The notes beneath the pieces are model-generated. The model had not been told where the DNA came from. It was given only the letters and a program-made list of their open reading frames with translations, and did no database searches. A program made the position numbers and the translations under genes. Positions 50,656 through 60,278 of a stretch of 64,000 nucleotides of DNA are shown one piece after another. The DNA is taken from assembly GCF_003201105.1 (NCBI RefSeq), contig NZ_QICJ01000015.1, positions 1-64,000 of the forward strand, given 5' to 3'. Source of the DNA: Dyella sp. AtDHG13 (lineage in GTDB: Bacteria; Pseudomonadota; Gammaproteobacteria; Xanthomonadales; Rhodanobacteraceae). Every line of letters begins with the position of its first letter. Positions within the stretch are counted from its first letter, which is position 1.

Positions 50656-51996
50656 ATGGTAGAGACAAGCCCGGACGTCGCGGAGCAGTGCGACGTGATC
50701 GTCATCGGTGGCGGCCCCGCCGGCAGCACGGCGGCGACGCTGCTGGCGCGGCGCGGCCATCGCGTGATTGCCCTGGAAAAGGACAGGCACCCGCGTTTCC
50801 ACATCGGCGAATCGCTATTGCCGATGAACCTGCCGATCTTCGAGCGGCTGGGCGTCATGGAAAAAGTGCGGGCGCTGGGCGTCTACAAGCCTGGCGCGGA
50901 TTTCGAGGCGGGCAACGAACGCGGCTACAACACCTTCGATTTTTCGCGCGCGCTGGGCAGCAGCCCGCCGCATGCCTTCCAGGTGTGGCGCCAGGATTTC
51001 GACCGCATGCTCTACGAGCACGCCCGCGAACAGGGCGCCGACGCGCGGGAAGGCCAGGAAGTGCGCAGCGTGGAAGAACTGGGCCATCACGACTGGCGCG
51101 TGCAGGTCGCCACGGATGACGGCAGGCAATACGCCATTCGCGCTCGCTACGTTGTCGATGCGTCCGGTCGCGATGCCTTTCTCGCCGGCAAGCGCAAGCT
51201 CAAGCGCAAGAACCCCGAACATCAGAGCGCCGCGATCTTCGGGCATTTCCGTGGCGCGGAGCGGCGTCCGGGCGCGGACGCGGGCAACATAAGCATCTAC
51301 CGCTTCGAGCATGGCTGGATGTGGATGATTCCGCTGCCCGACGGTGTGATGAGCGTCGGCGCGGTGTGCCGCCCGGACTACCTCAAGCAGCGACGCGGCC
51401 GCACCGTGGAATTCCTGCGGGAGACGTTGAAGAAGAACGCCGGCCTGTGGCGGCGCATCGAGCACGCCGAGCTGATCGACAACGAAGTGCGCGTGACGGG
51501 CAACTACTCCTACGACTCCGCGCGCATGGGCGGCCCCGGCTGGATCCTGGTGGGCGATGCGTTCGCCTTTCTCGATCCGGTGTTCTCCTCCGGCGTCTAC
51601 CTGGCGATGAGCGGCGCCGAGCAGGCAGTGGAAGTGGTCGACACGGCGCTGCGCGAACCGCGCCGCGAAGCAGCATTGCAGCGCCGCCTGGAACGGCGGC
51701 AGCGCCGCGGCATGCGTCGCTTCGCGTTCTTCATCTACCGCTTCAACGGCCCGATCATGCGCGAGCTGTTCTGGTCGCCGAACAACGTGTTCCAGATCGA
51801 GCAGGGCGTGATCTCCATGCTCGCCGGCGATGTGTTCGACTCGTTCAAGGTGTGGTCGCGCATCCTTGCCTTCCGCGCCGTATACAACGTGATGGCGGTG
51901 CTGGGCTGGCGGCGCTGGAACGCGGAGCGGCGCTACCGGCTCGCCCAGGCACGCACGCAGTTCACCGGAGGCACGACGCCGCTGGACAAGGAGTGA
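50656..51996 (+). CDS. Flavin-dependent halogenase-family FAD protein
   Basis: A 446-residue FAD enzyme. It has the FAD-binding GGGPAGS (18-24), the active-site lead HIGESLLPMNLPIFERLG, K78 in VYKPGADF as candidate catalytic Lys, and an exact W-x-W-x-I-P motif at 221-226, the signature that separates halogenases from ordinary monooxygenases. FLDPVFSSGVYLAM follows. Relatives acting on carrier-bound aromatics occur in aryl-polyene (xanthomonadin-type) pathways, but no such genes are beside it here. An active halogenase is possible; a hydroxylase/reductase role cannot be ruled out. Confidence 0.87.
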   Translation: MVETSPDVAEQCDVIVIGGGPAGSTAATLLARRGHRVIALEKDRHPRFHIGESLLPMNLPIFERLGVMEKVRALGVYKPGADFEAGNERGYNTFDFSRALGSSPPHAFQVWRQDFDRMLYEHAREQGADAREGQEVRSVEELGHHDWRVQVATDDGRQYAIRARYVVDASGRDAFLAGKRKLKRKNPEHQSAAIFGHFRGAERRPGADAGNISIYRFEHGWMWMIPLPDGVMSVGAVCRPDYLKQRRGRTVEFLRETLKKNAGLWRRIEHAELIDNEVRVTGNYSYDSARMGGPGWILVGDAFAFLDPVFSSGVYLAMSGAEQAVEVVDTALREPRREAALQRRLERRQRRGMRRFAFFIYRFNGPIMRELFWSPNNVFQIEQGVISMLAGDVFDSFKVWSRILAFRAVYNVMAVLGWRRWNAERRYRLAQARTQFTGGTTPLDKE

Positions 51997-52094
51997 GCGC
52001 CGCGGCTGGGCCCGCCGGAACCGGCCCGCGCGGATAATCGTCGGAACAGAGTTGGCGCGCGCAGTACTATGTGCGCTCGTTACCGGGACATTCC

Positions 52095-52727
52095 ATGGCC
52101 AAGCTGTACTTCTATTACTCGGCAATGAATGCCGGCAAGACCACGACGCTGCTGCAGAGCGCCTACAACTACCACGAGCGCGGCATGCGCACGGTCATCC
52201 TCACGCCCGCGCTGGACAACCGCTACGGCGACGGCGTGGTGGCCTCGCGCATCGGCCTGAAGGCCAACGCGCGCCGCTTCGGCGCGGAAGAGGATCTGCT
52301 GGCGCTGGTGCAGGCGGACATGGCCGCGCGCGGCCCCCTGCATTGCGTGTTCGTGGACGAGGCGCAATTCCTGAGCAAGGCCCAGGTGTGGCAGCTCAGT
52401 GACGTGGTGGACAAGCTCAACATCCCGGTGCTGGCCTTCGGCCTGCGCACGGATTTCCGCGGCGAGCTGTTCGAGGGCAGCCGCTACCTGCTGGCCTGGG
52501 CGGACAACCTCGAGGAAATCAAGACCATCTGCCATACCGGCCGCAAGGCCACCATGGTGGTGCGCGTGGATGAACAGGGCCGCGCGGTCACCGAAGGTCC
52601 CCAGGTTGAGATCGGCGGCAACGACCGCTATGTCTCCGTGAGCCGCGCCGAGTTCAAGAACATTACGGAAGGGCACGGCAGGATAGAACTGCAGCAGCCC
52701 GTGCTGCCGCTGGGCGAGGGGCACTGA
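52095..52727 (+). CDS. tdk: Thymidine kinase (type II)
   Basis: A 210-residue salvage enzyme that phosphorylates thymidine. It has the P-loop [15 protein letters not shown], Walker [12 protein letters not shown] and the lasso region [15 protein letters not shown]. Compared with the usual zinc site (CxxC...CxxH/C), the first pair reads ICHTG and the later Cys is Ser (YVSVSR), so the structural zinc site appears incomplete. ATG 52095 opens directly into the first strand. The stop is 27 bp before the next gene. Confidence 0.95.
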   Translation: MAKLYFYYSAMNAGKTTTLLQSAYNYHERGMRTVILTPALDNRYGDGVVASRIGLKANARRFGAEEDLLALVQADMAARGPLHCVFVDEAQFLSKAQVWQLSDVVDKLNIPVLAFGLRTDFRGELFEGSRYLLAWADNLEEIKTICHTGRKATMVVRVDEQGRAVTEGPQVEIGGNDRYVSVSRAEFKNITEGHGRIELQQPVLPLGEGH

Positions 52728-52754
52728 GCCTCTTCCACTCACCTAAGGACCGGT

Positions 52755-53513
52755 ATGACCAAGATCCCCTTTCCCGCCTGGCAACGCCCGCACTGGCAAT
52801 CGAGCAACGAAGAGATCCTGCTGCAGTTCTTCGTGTTCGGCAAATTCCAGTCCGGACGCGCTCCCTCGCTGGATTACGGTAGCGAAGGCCTGCCCGAAGG
52901 CGTGGAACTGACCAGCCACAACCACACCCAGTTGCGCCAGTGGGAAGGCTATCCGCTCAAGGGCAGCGTCGGCCGCATGTTCAAGGACGACTCGCCGGAA
53001 GCCTACCGGCAGGCCCTCGATGCGCCCGAAGTGCTGGTGATTCGCGGCCGTCTTCCCGACAGCGCCGACACCGGCTACCTGCGCGACACCCTGGGCGTGC
53101 TCGCCGCGCTGCTCGACGTGGGCGGCGTGGCCATCCTCGATCCGCAGACGCTCAACCTTTACGACGCCGACACTTGGCGCCGCCAGTTTGTCGTGCGCGA
53201 TGGCGCGCCCATCCGCAACCACCTGCTGATCCTCCGCGACGCGGAAGAGAAGCAAGGCCACTACTGGGTGCACACGCGCGGCATGCGCAAATTCGGCCGC
53301 CCCGACATCAGCATCCGCAACGTGCCGGAAGCCGACAGCGATCGGGCGGGCATGCTGTGCGAGCGGCTGGTGGAACTGGAGGCGCTGGGTGCGCGCTTCG
53401 AGGAGGGGCAGGAGTTGGAGGCGGACGGGATGACGTTTGTCGCCGCGTTGGGGGGTGGGGTGGAGGATGCGGAGTTCAACAATACGTTTGTTGAGTTTCG
53501 CTGGCCGGAGTGA
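52755..53513 (+). CDS. Hypothetical protein
   Basis: A 252-residue soluble protein without a signal peptide or membrane segment. It begins with PFPAWQRPHWQSSNEEILLQFFVFGKF and has a conserved-looking middle (GVLAALLDVGGVAILDPQTLNLYDADTWR) and HYWVHTRGMRKFGRPDISIRNVP. The latter resembles DUF4261-type proteins but I am not certain of the family. The sequence is typical in base composition. It follows tdk by 27 bp and may be co-transcribed. Confidence 0.8.
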   Translation: MTKIPFPAWQRPHWQSSNEEILLQFFVFGKFQSGRAPSLDYGSEGLPEGVELTSHNHTQLRQWEGYPLKGSVGRMFKDDSPEAYRQALDAPEVLVIRGRLPDSADTGYLRDTLGVLAALLDVGGVAILDPQTLNLYDADTWRRQFVVRDGAPIRNHLLILRDAEEKQGHYWVHTRGMRKFGRPDISIRNVPEADSDRAGMLCERLVELEALGARFEEGQELEADGMTFVAALGGGVEDAEFNNTFVEFRWPE

Positions 53514-54278
53514 TGTTGGGTCCTCTCTCCTTTGGGGAGAGGGTTGGGGCATTTCCGCCTTTATGGTGGCATTGCCACCTTTGCGGTGATGAGCGCCGGG
53601 TGCTCGCCTCACCGCTTCATTCTTTAGCCGTCATCCCTGCGGAGGCAGGACAAGCGCGAAGCGCGCAGAACGCCCGTAGGGCGGCCCCGAAGGGGCGAGC
53701 GAAGCGAGTCATCCAGCGACTTTATGCTCGGTTGTCGCGTAGAGGTTGATCGGCTCTTACCAGCGTTTCAGCGACCTGGCCGCCTACGCGGCGGGCGTTC
53801 CGACCTCCTGCCGGAGGCCGGGTTACTTTCTCTTGCTTGCCCAAGAGAAAGTAACCAAAGAGAAGGGCCCCCCGGAATCGGCGCCTATCGGGCTGAAGCC
53901 CGATAGGTTCGCGGACGGGCTGCGGGGTTTGTCGACAGGGCATCCTGCCCTGACGACAAACTGGCTCGCATCCCTGCGAGCCACCCTTCGGGCTATTCCT
54001 CCACCCGTCCGCCGCCTCATACGGGGCCCGGAAGATCAAGAGCATGAGCCGACGGCTCGTGCCGCTGCGCGGCACATCGCGTCGCGGCAGGCGCGGAGCG
54101 CCTCCTGTCTTCGCAGGAATGACGATGAAAGCATGAGCGATAAGGCCAGGTTATGAAAACCAAGCTGGGCGCAATCGATGTGATTGGCGCTTGCATCGCA
54201 AAGCGGGAGATGCCGCACTCACAAATCAGCAAGGAAAGCGCGTTCCGGTGTCACTCACGCCAAATCCCATCAACCCAA
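53514..54278. repeat. Repeat-rich intergenic region
   Basis: No gene is supported in these 765 bp; the open frames present cross strong hairpins and lack initiation signals. A perfect 15 bp stem with 6-base loop lies at 53821-53856 (GGTTACTTTCTCTTG and its complement), an intergenic element common in Xanthomonadales. An imperfect inverted pair (53628-53650 and 54103-54125, core GTCATYCCTGCG) brackets about 450 bases and belongs to the same REP-like class as 32161 and 36376. Further small hairpins occur around 53885-53910 and 53935-53960. Confidence 0.75.
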
Positions 54279-55106
54279 TTACCTCTGACACCTCGGACAC
54301 CAAAACGTCGACCGCTGCCCGAGCACCACCTGCCGCACCGGCGTGCCGCACACCCGGCACGGCTCATCCTCGCGCCCATACACCTGCAGCTCGCGAAAGA
54401 AGTACCCCGGTGCGCCATCGGGGTTGATGAAGTCGCGCAAGGTGGTGCCGCCGCGTTCGATGGCCCAGGCCAGGATGCGTTTCACCTCGGCGGCCAGTCG
54501 CGCGTAGCGCGCGCGTGAGATCGAACCTGCGGGCTTGCGTGGGTCGATGCCGGCGGCGAACAGGGCTTCGCTGGCGTAGATGTTGCCGACGCCGACCACG
54601 ATGGCGTTGTCCATCAGAAACAGCTTCACCGCGGCGGTGCGGCCGCGCGAGAGTTTCCACAGCAGGTCGCCATCGAAATCATCGGTGAGGGGTTCGGGGC
54701 CGAGGTCGGCGAGCAGTTCGTGGGTTTCGCCGGCCGGCTGCCACAGCAGGCAGCCGAAGCGGCGGGCGTCGGTGAAGCGCAGTACGCGCGGGCCTTCAGT
54801 CGCAGTGGGCTCCAGGGCGATGTCCACGTGATCGTGCTTGCCGACCAGCGCATCCGGTGGAAGCACGCGCAGCACGCCGGTCATGCCGAGGTGGAGCAGG
54901 GCGCTGCCGATGGAGGTGTGCAGCAACAGGTATTTCGCGCGTCGCTCGACATCGACGATGCGCTGTCCCGGCAGCTGCGTGCTGATCTCCGGCGGAATCG
55001 GCCAGCGCAGGTCGGGGCGGCGCAGGGTCACGGCGGTGACGCGACGGCCGATCAGGTGCGGGGCGATGCCTCGGCGGGTGGTTTCGACTTCGGGGAGTTC
55101 GGGCAC
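54279..55106 (-). CDS. mutM: Formamidopyrimidine-DNA glycosylase (Fpg/MutM)
   Basis: A 275-residue bifunctional DNA repair enzyme that excises oxidised purines such as 8-oxoguanine. It begins [13 protein letters not shown], with Pro2/Glu3 as catalytic N-terminus, and has [14 protein letters not shown] (beta-lyase Lys), [23 protein letters not shown] and a C-terminal zinc finger CRVCG...FWCPRCQR. All key residues are present. Confidence 0.97.
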   Translation of the reverse strand: MPELPEVETTRRGIAPHLIGRRVTAVTLRRPDLRWPIPPEISTQLPGQRIVDVERRAKYLLLHTSIGSALLHLGMTGVLRVLPPDALVGKHDHVDIALEPTATEGPRVLRFTDARRFGCLLWQPAGETHELLADLGPEPLTDDFDGDLLWKLSRGRTAAVKLFLMDNAIVVGVGNIYASEALFAAGIDPRKPAGSISRARYARLAAEVKRILAWAIERGGTTLRDFINPDGAPGYFFRELQVYGREDEPCRVCGTPVRQVVLGQRSTFWCPRCQR

Positions 55107-55182
55107 TGCGGATCTCGATGGAAAATGCGGCCGCGCTATTTCGCGCGACCGCGTCGTGTCGATGGCGACGCTTGTCGCCGCC

Positions 55183-56592
55183 TCAGCTCCAGTCGTTATG
55201 GAAACTGCCGGGCTTGTCCACGCGCTCGAAGGTGTGTGCGCCGAAGTAGTCGCGCTGCGCCTGCAGCAGATTCGCCGGCAGTTGTTCCGAGCGGTAGCCG
55301 TCGTAGTACGCGATGGCAGAGGAGAAGCACGGAACCGCTACGCCGGCCTTTACCGCGGCGGCGACCACCTCGCGCAGCGCGCCCTGGTATTCGGCGGCGA
55401 TATCGCGGAAGTACGGGTCGAGCAGCAGGTTCCTCACTTGCGGGTCGCGCTCGTACGCGTCGGTGATCTTCTGCAGGAAGCGCGCGCGGATGATGCAGCC
55501 GGCGCGGAAGATGCGCGCGATGGTGCCGTAGGGCAGGTTCCACTGGTATTCGTCGGATGCGGCGCGCAGCTGTGCGAAGCCCTGGGCGTAGGAGACGATC
55601 TTGCTCAGGTACAGCGCGCGGCGCACGGATTCGATGAAGGCCTTGCGGTCGCCGTCGAACTTATGGGGTGCCGGACCCTTCAGTACCTTGCTGGCAGCGA
55701 CGCGTTCGTCCTTCAGCGCGGACAGCAGGCGCGCGAATACCGATTCGGTGATCAGCGGCAGCGGCACGCCAAGGTCCAGCGCGCTCTGGCTGGTCCACTT
55801 GCCGGTACCCTTCTGCGCGGCACGGTCGAGGATGATGTCGACCATCGCCTTGCCGGTGTCCTTGTCCTTCTTGGTGAAGATGTCGGCTGTGATGCTGATG
55901 AGGTAGCTGTCGAGCTCGCCCTTGTTCCAGTCCGCGTAGACCTCGGCGAGTTCCTCGTTGGACAGGCCGAGCACGTCGCGCAGCACGGCATAGCTTTCCG
56001 CGATGAGCTGCATGTCGCCGTACTCGATGCCGTTGTGCACCATCTTCACGTAATGGCCGGCGCCGTTCGGACCCATGTAGGCCACGCAGGGTTCGCCGTC
56101 GGGTGCGCGTGCGGCGATTTCGGTGAGGATGGGCGCCACCAGGTCATACGCTTCGCGCGGACCGCCCGGCATGATGGACGGGCCGTGCAGCGCGCCTTCC
56201 TCGCCGCCGGATACACCGGTGCCGATGAAGTGCAGGCCGGCCGCGCTCATCTCGCTTTCGCGGCGCATGGTGTCCTTGAAGAACGTGTTGCCGCCGTCGA
56301 TGACGATGTCGCCCTTGTCGAGCAGCGGCTTCAGCTGCGCCAGCGTGGCGTCGGTGGGTTCGCCGGCCTTCACCATCAGCAGGATCCTGCGCGGCTTTTC
56401 CAGCGAGTCGACGAATTCCTCGAGCGTGTAGGTGGGCGCCAGGCGCTTGCCGGGATTCTGCGCAACGACCTCATCCGTACGGTCGCGATGCCGGTTGTAG
56501 ATCGACACGGCGTGGCCGCGACTTTCGATATTGAGGGCAAGGTTGCTGCCCATCACTGCCATGCCTACGACGCCGATCGCCTGCTTGCTCAT
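55183..56592 (-). CDS. gnd: 6-phosphogluconate dehydrogenase, decarboxylating
   Basis: A 469-residue enzyme of the oxidative pentose phosphate pathway, making ribulose-5-phosphate, CO2 and NADPH. It has the nucleotide loop [40 protein letters not shown] (substrate site), [20 protein letters not shown] (catalytic Lys) and a C-terminal [14 protein letters not shown]-like segment. The ATG at 56590-56592 has AGGAGCG upstream; in-frame extensions are spurious. It appears monocistronic. Confidence 0.97.
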   Translation of the reverse strand: MSKQAIGVVGMAVMGSNLALNIESRGHAVSIYNRHRDRTDEVVAQNPGKRLAPTYTLEEFVDSLEKPRRILLMVKAGEPTDATLAQLKPLLDKGDIVIDGGNTFFKDTMRRESEMSAAGLHFIGTGVSGGEEGALHGPSIMPGGPREAYDLVAPILTEIAARAPDGEPCVAYMGPNGAGHYVKMVHNGIEYGDMQLIAESYAVLRDVLGLSNEELAEVYADWNKGELDSYLISITADIFTKKDKDTGKAMVDIILDRAAQKGTGKWTSQSALDLGVPLPLITESVFARLLSALKDERVAASKVLKGPAPHKFDGDRKAFIESVRRALYLSKIVSYAQGFAQLRAASDEYQWNLPYGTIARIFRAGCIIRARFLQKITDAYERDPQVRNLLLDPYFRDIAAEYQGALREVVAAAVKAGVAVPCFSSAIAYYDGYRSEQLPANLLQAQRDYFGAHTFERVDKPGSFHNDWS

Positions 56593-56714
56593 CTGCTCGC
56601 TCCTGTGGAGGGTTGGATTCCATATGGGGAGTCCACGCGTCGGTGCAAGGTACGCTGCCGGGCGAAGAATAAGGTGAAGGCAGGGCGTTGGCGTTCGCGC
56701 GTGCCCGCAACGCT

Positions 56715-57221
56715 TCAGCGGGTCATGCCGGCGTTCACCGCATGGCTGTCCGACGCCGGCGCGCGCGGCGTATAGCGCAGGGAAATCAGCGCGATGCGGT
56801 CGCCGACACGCACGTAGCGCTGCGGCCCGGTGACCGATGTTTCGCCGAATTCCAGCCGCTGGCCGTCCAGTGTGAGCACGGCGACGGGTGCGGCCAGCCC
56901 GATGCGGGCCGGGTCGAAATCGCTGGCGGGACGCCAGTTCAGAACGGCGGCGCTGGCCGTGTCGGCCAGTTCGCCCAGCCGGCCGTCGTCCGCGCGCGTG
57001 GGCGTGCCGTCGATGCGCCACCAGTGGCCGTCACGCCGCGCGTAGTGCGATGGCGCGCCCTGGCCGATGACGAGCTCGATGCGCGAGATGGCGGAAGGAT
57101 CGAGCGGCAGCAATGTTCCCGGCGCCGCGGCTGCATCGCGCCCCCATTGCCAGCCGGCGGCGGCGATCAGGACCAGGGCGCACGCACCGAGCCCGGCCAG
57201 TTGGCGCGTGGAGCGCTTCAT
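56715..57221 (-). CDS. DUF4340-like protein, accessory to the Gld-type ABC operon
   Basis: A 168-residue protein with one N-terminal membrane segment ([20 protein letters not shown]) and a periplasmic domain ([46 protein letters not shown]) that fits DUF4340. The start overlaps the previous gene by four bases. DUF4340 proteins commonly end Gld-like ABC operons; function is unknown. Confidence 0.82.
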   Translation of the reverse strand: MKRSTRQLAGLGACALVLIAAAGWQWGRDAAAAPGTLLPLDPSAISRIELVIGQGAPSHYARRDGHWWRIDGTPTRADDGRLGELADTASAAVLNWRPASDFDPARIGLAAPVAVLTLDGQRLEFGETSVTGPQRYVRVGDRIALISLRYTPRAPASDSHAVNAGMTR

Positions 57222-58576
57222 GCGCGGCGACGACGCCAGGCGATCCAGCCGCCGGCGATCAGCAACAGCAGCGGCACGACCACCAGGAAGCCGAACGACA
57301 CCGTGCTCAACTGGGCCAGTGTCATGTTTAGGCGACGATCCGGCGCGCCCGTCGCCTGCGGCAGGTTGACCAGCACGTCGTCGCCCAGCAGCCAGTCGAA
57401 CACGCGGCGTCCCAGCTCGCGGTTACCGTCGGTGCCGAGGTAAGCGTTGGAGAGGAAGTCGCCGTCGCCGATCACCACCGCGCGCTGCTCGGCCTTGTCG
57501 GGACTGGGCGAGAGACGGGAGAGCGCGAAGCCGAAATCCAGCGGGCCCTTCAGTTCGCCCGCGCTGGCATCGAAGCGGATGGTGGAGGTGCCGGTGTTGC
57601 TGATCGGCTTGAATTCGGTCCAGCTCTGCGGGCTCGAACGCAGGAACGGCACGGCATGCCACGCCGTCTGCGAGGCGAGCGCCAGCGCGGAAACCTGCTG
57701 GAACTGCGTGTTGAGGCGGAAGCCATGCGTGATCGCCTGCTCCGGATAATCGCCCAGCGCGAGCACGCGCGGATCGTTCAGCCCGATCGCCGTGCCCTGG
57801 CCGTCGACCAGCACGCCCGGCAACAGGTGCAGGCCCAGCGCATCCGCCAGCGGCATCAGGTGCAGGTCGTCGTTGGTCGGCTCGGTGAGCCACAGCAGGT
57901 TGCCGCCTTCGGTCACGTAGTCGGTGAGCGCCTTGACCGCGCCGTACGACAGCGCGTGCTGCGGACTGGCCAGCACCACGAGATCCGTGTGCATCGGCAC
58001 GCTGGCGACCTGCGCGAAGTTGAGCGGCACCGCGCGTATGCCGCTGTCCTGCATCTGCGCGACGAACAGGCCCAGGTCGGCGTTGCCGCCGTCGGAAGGG
58101 CTGCGTTCGCCATCGCCGGAAACGAAGGCGACGATGCGGTCGGCGCCGCGCAAGAGGCGCTTGAGCGCATTGGTGAGGCTGCGGTTGTCCAGCGCATCGA
58201 GGCGTTGCTCGTGTCCCCGGTAATGCAGGATCAGCATGCCGTTGGTGGTGATGCCGAGCTCGCGCATCGCCGCCGGGTCCTGCTGCGGATCGACGAAACG
58301 CAGGCTGAGGTCGGGCTTGGCGCGCTGGTAGCGCTGCAGGAAGGCGGCGATGTTGCTGCGCACGTCGCCCTGCGGATTGGCGTAGCTGACGATGTCGACC
58401 GGCCCGTCGAGCGCCTTGAGCACGGCGAGCGATTCGGCCGGCAGCGAGGCGCGGCCGCCGTAGGTCCAGTCGGCTACATGGTCGTAGCGTGCGGAGAAAT
58501 AGCCGATGGCGCCCGCGCAGGCGAGCACCAGCAGGGCGAACAACCAGCCATGGAGTCGTCGGAACGTGCGTGTCAT
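57218..58576 (-). CDS. GldG-like ABC-type substrate-binding/auxiliary protein
   Basis: A 452-residue membrane protein: an N-terminal segment (LHGWLFALLVLACAGAIGYFS), a long periplasmic region (PVDIVSYANPQGDVRSNIAAFLQRYQRAKPDL, IVAFVSGDGERSPSD, VKALTDYVTEGGNLLWL) and a C-terminal anchor (FGFLVVVPLLLLIAGGWIAWRRR). This is the GldG/IFT52-like arrangement. Its ATG at 58574-58576 overlaps the permease stop. Confidence 0.9.
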   Translation of the reverse strand: MTRTFRRLHGWLFALLVLACAGAIGYFSARYDHVADWTYGGRASLPAESLAVLKALDGPVDIVSYANPQGDVRSNIAAFLQRYQRAKPDLSLRFVDPQQDPAAMRELGITTNGMLILHYRGHEQRLDALDNRSLTNALKRLLRGADRIVAFVSGDGERSPSDGGNADLGLFVAQMQDSGIRAVPLNFAQVASVPMHTDLVVLASPQHALSYGAVKALTDYVTEGGNLLWLTEPTNDDLHLMPLADALGLHLLPGVLVDGQGTAIGLNDPRVLALGDYPEQAITHGFRLNTQFQQVSALALASQTAWHAVPFLRSSPQSWTEFKPISNTGTSTIRFDASAGELKGPLDFGFALSRLSPSPDKAEQRAVVIGDGDFLSNAYLGTDGNRELGRRVFDWLLGDDVLVNLPQATGAPDRRLNMTLAQLSTVSFGFLVVVPLLLLIAGGWIAWRRRRA

Positions 58577-59370
58577 CAGCCGCGCCCCCGTTCCGCGCCC
58601 AGCCGCTGCGTGGCAAGTATCAGCGCCACCGCGATCACCAGCAGAAACCATGCGACGTCCGCGCTGGAGACGAGGCCGCGGATCAGCGAATCCAGATGCG
58701 TGCTCATCGCGAGCCAGTTGACGAAACCGTTGTCGACGCCGGCCATCAGGGCGCCGACATTCAGGCTGACCAGGGCCAGCCCCAGCATCAGGCTGGCCGC
58801 GGCGGCGATGGCGGGATGCGAGGCGTAGGCCGAGCAGGCGATGCCGATGGCGCACAGCGCCGCCAGCATCAGCAGCAGGCCCAGTGCGGCGGCGGCGAGC
58901 TTGCCCCAGTCCAGCGTCATGCCATGGGCCAGGCTGAGCGGCATGGCCAGCACCAGCAGCAGCCAGAGCGCCAGCCACACCAGCAGCGCGAGGAACTTGC
59001 CCATCACCATGTCGAACGGCGATTGCCCCATGGCGAACCACAGCGGCAAGGTGCCGTGGCTGCGCTCGCCGGCCAGCGTGGACATGGTAAGCAGCGGCAC
59101 CACCACGAGGGCCAGCTCGGCCAGGCCGAAGGGCAGCATGGGCAGGATGCCGCTGGTGAGGATGCTGCTGAGCATCGGCACGGCGACGATGTCGGTATAA
59201 CCCGGCCCGGCGGGCTGGGCAGCCCACGCGATCTGATGGGTGGCGAAGATCTGCACCAGCAGCATGAAGCGGCCGGCCAGCTGCGCCACCGTCAGGGCGG
59301 CGAGCACCCAGGCCAGCGGACGCACGAACAGGCGGCGCAGCTCCAGCCGCGTCACGGCGAATACGCTCAT
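58576..59370 (-). CDS. ABC-2 type permease (GldF-like)
   Basis: A 264-residue permease with six hydrophobic segments, starting MSVFAVTRLELRRLFVRPLAWVLAALTVAQL. TLAGERSHGTLPLWFAMGQSPFDMVMGKF is the characteristic ABC-2 coupling region. ATG 59368-59370 overlaps the ATPase stop by four bases and its stop shares a base with the next start. Confidence 0.92.
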   Translation of the reverse strand: MSVFAVTRLELRRLFVRPLAWVLAALTVAQLAGRFMLLVQIFATHQIAWAAQPAGPGYTDIVAVPMLSSILTSGILPMLPFGLAELALVVVPLLTMSTLAGERSHGTLPLWFAMGQSPFDMVMGKFLALLVWLALWLLLVLAMPLSLAHGMTLDWGKLAAAALGLLLMLAALCAIGIACSAYASHPAIAAAASLMLGLALVSLNVGALMAGVDNGFVNWLAMSTHLDSLIRGLVSSADVAWFLLVIAVALILATQRLGAERGRG

Positions 59371-60104
59371 GCGGCCTGCGCCCCGCGCATGGCGATATCG
59401 AAGAAGGTCTGTTCCAGCATCTTGTGGTCGTCGTCGGTGATGGGGCCGTCGTAGCGCAGCTGCCCCTCGTGCAGGATCGCCACGCGATCGCAGGCCGCGG
59501 TGACCTCCGCCAGCAGGTGCGTGGAAAGAATTACCGCGGTGCCCGCGGCCGCCTGTTCGCGGATCACCCCGCGCAGCGCCGCGACCTGCACCGGGTCCAG
59601 CGCGTTGGCGGGCTCGTCCAGCACCAGCAGCGAGGGTTCGTGCAGCAGTGCGCAGGCCAGGCCCAGCCGCTGGCGCTGCCCTTGCGAGAGCACGCCGGCC
59701 AGCCGACGCGACAGCGTGCCCAGTTCCAGGCGTTCGACGATGCGCTGGCGCGCCTTCGCCAGTGCCGCGCCGTGGATGCCGCGCAGGCGACCGTGCGCGT
59801 CCAGATGTTCCAGCACGGTCAATTCCGGCCACAGCGGGGCACGTTCCGGCAGCCAGCCGATGGCGCGGCGCGCCAGTTCCGGATGTTCCAGGAAGTCCCT
59901 TCCGTTCAGCCGGATGGCGCCGCCGTCCGGTATCAGCGCCCCTGCGATCATGGCCAGCGTGGTGCTCTTGCCCGCGCCGTTCACCCCCAGCAAACCCAGC
60001 ACCTGACCCGCGTCCAGGGTCAGACTGAGATCGGCGACGGCCGGGCGTCCCGCCCGATGTCGGGTGGTGTGATCCAGTTGCAATACGACGGTAGGCGCGG
60101 TCAT
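59367..60104 (-). CDS. ABC transporter ATP-binding protein (GldA-like)
   Basis: A 245-residue ATPase, first gene of a four-gene operon. Walker A is LLGVNGAGKSTTL, the signature LSQGQRQRLGLA, Walker B LLVLDEPANALDP, and the switch His lies in ILSTHLLAEV. With the permease, GldG-like and DUF4340 proteins it resembles the gliding-type Gld export system, which also occurs in non-gliding bacteria. The substrate is unknown. Confidence 0.94.
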   Translation of the reverse strand: MTAPTVVLQLDHTTRHRAGRPAVADLSLTLDAGQVLGLLGVNGAGKSTTLAMIAGALIPDGGAIRLNGRDFLEHPELARRAIGWLPERAPLWPELTVLEHLDAHGRLRGIHGAALAKARQRIVERLELGTLSRRLAGVLSQGQRQRLGLACALLHEPSLLVLDEPANALDPVQVAALRGVIREQAAAGTAVILSTHLLAEVTAACDRVAILHEGQLRYDGPITDDDHKMLEQTFFDIAMRGAQAA

Positions 60105-60278
60105 TGCATGATTGTCACGGCGGCCCCATCTTCACACAACGGGGAGGGCGCGCCGCTGGGCGCTACAGCACATTAACTTCGCGGCCTCAAAGGGGTGCGA
60201 CAATTATTTGCTGGTCCATGCTGGCGGGTACGGAAACCCCTCGATTAGACTGAAATTTCATACACCTGGGTGTTTCCC

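Noticed and set aside
53724-54156. Overlapping small frames in the repeat region, e.g. 53746-54156
   Set aside because: They translate through perfect hairpins of a known intergenic repeat type, so they are repeat-derived rather than genes.
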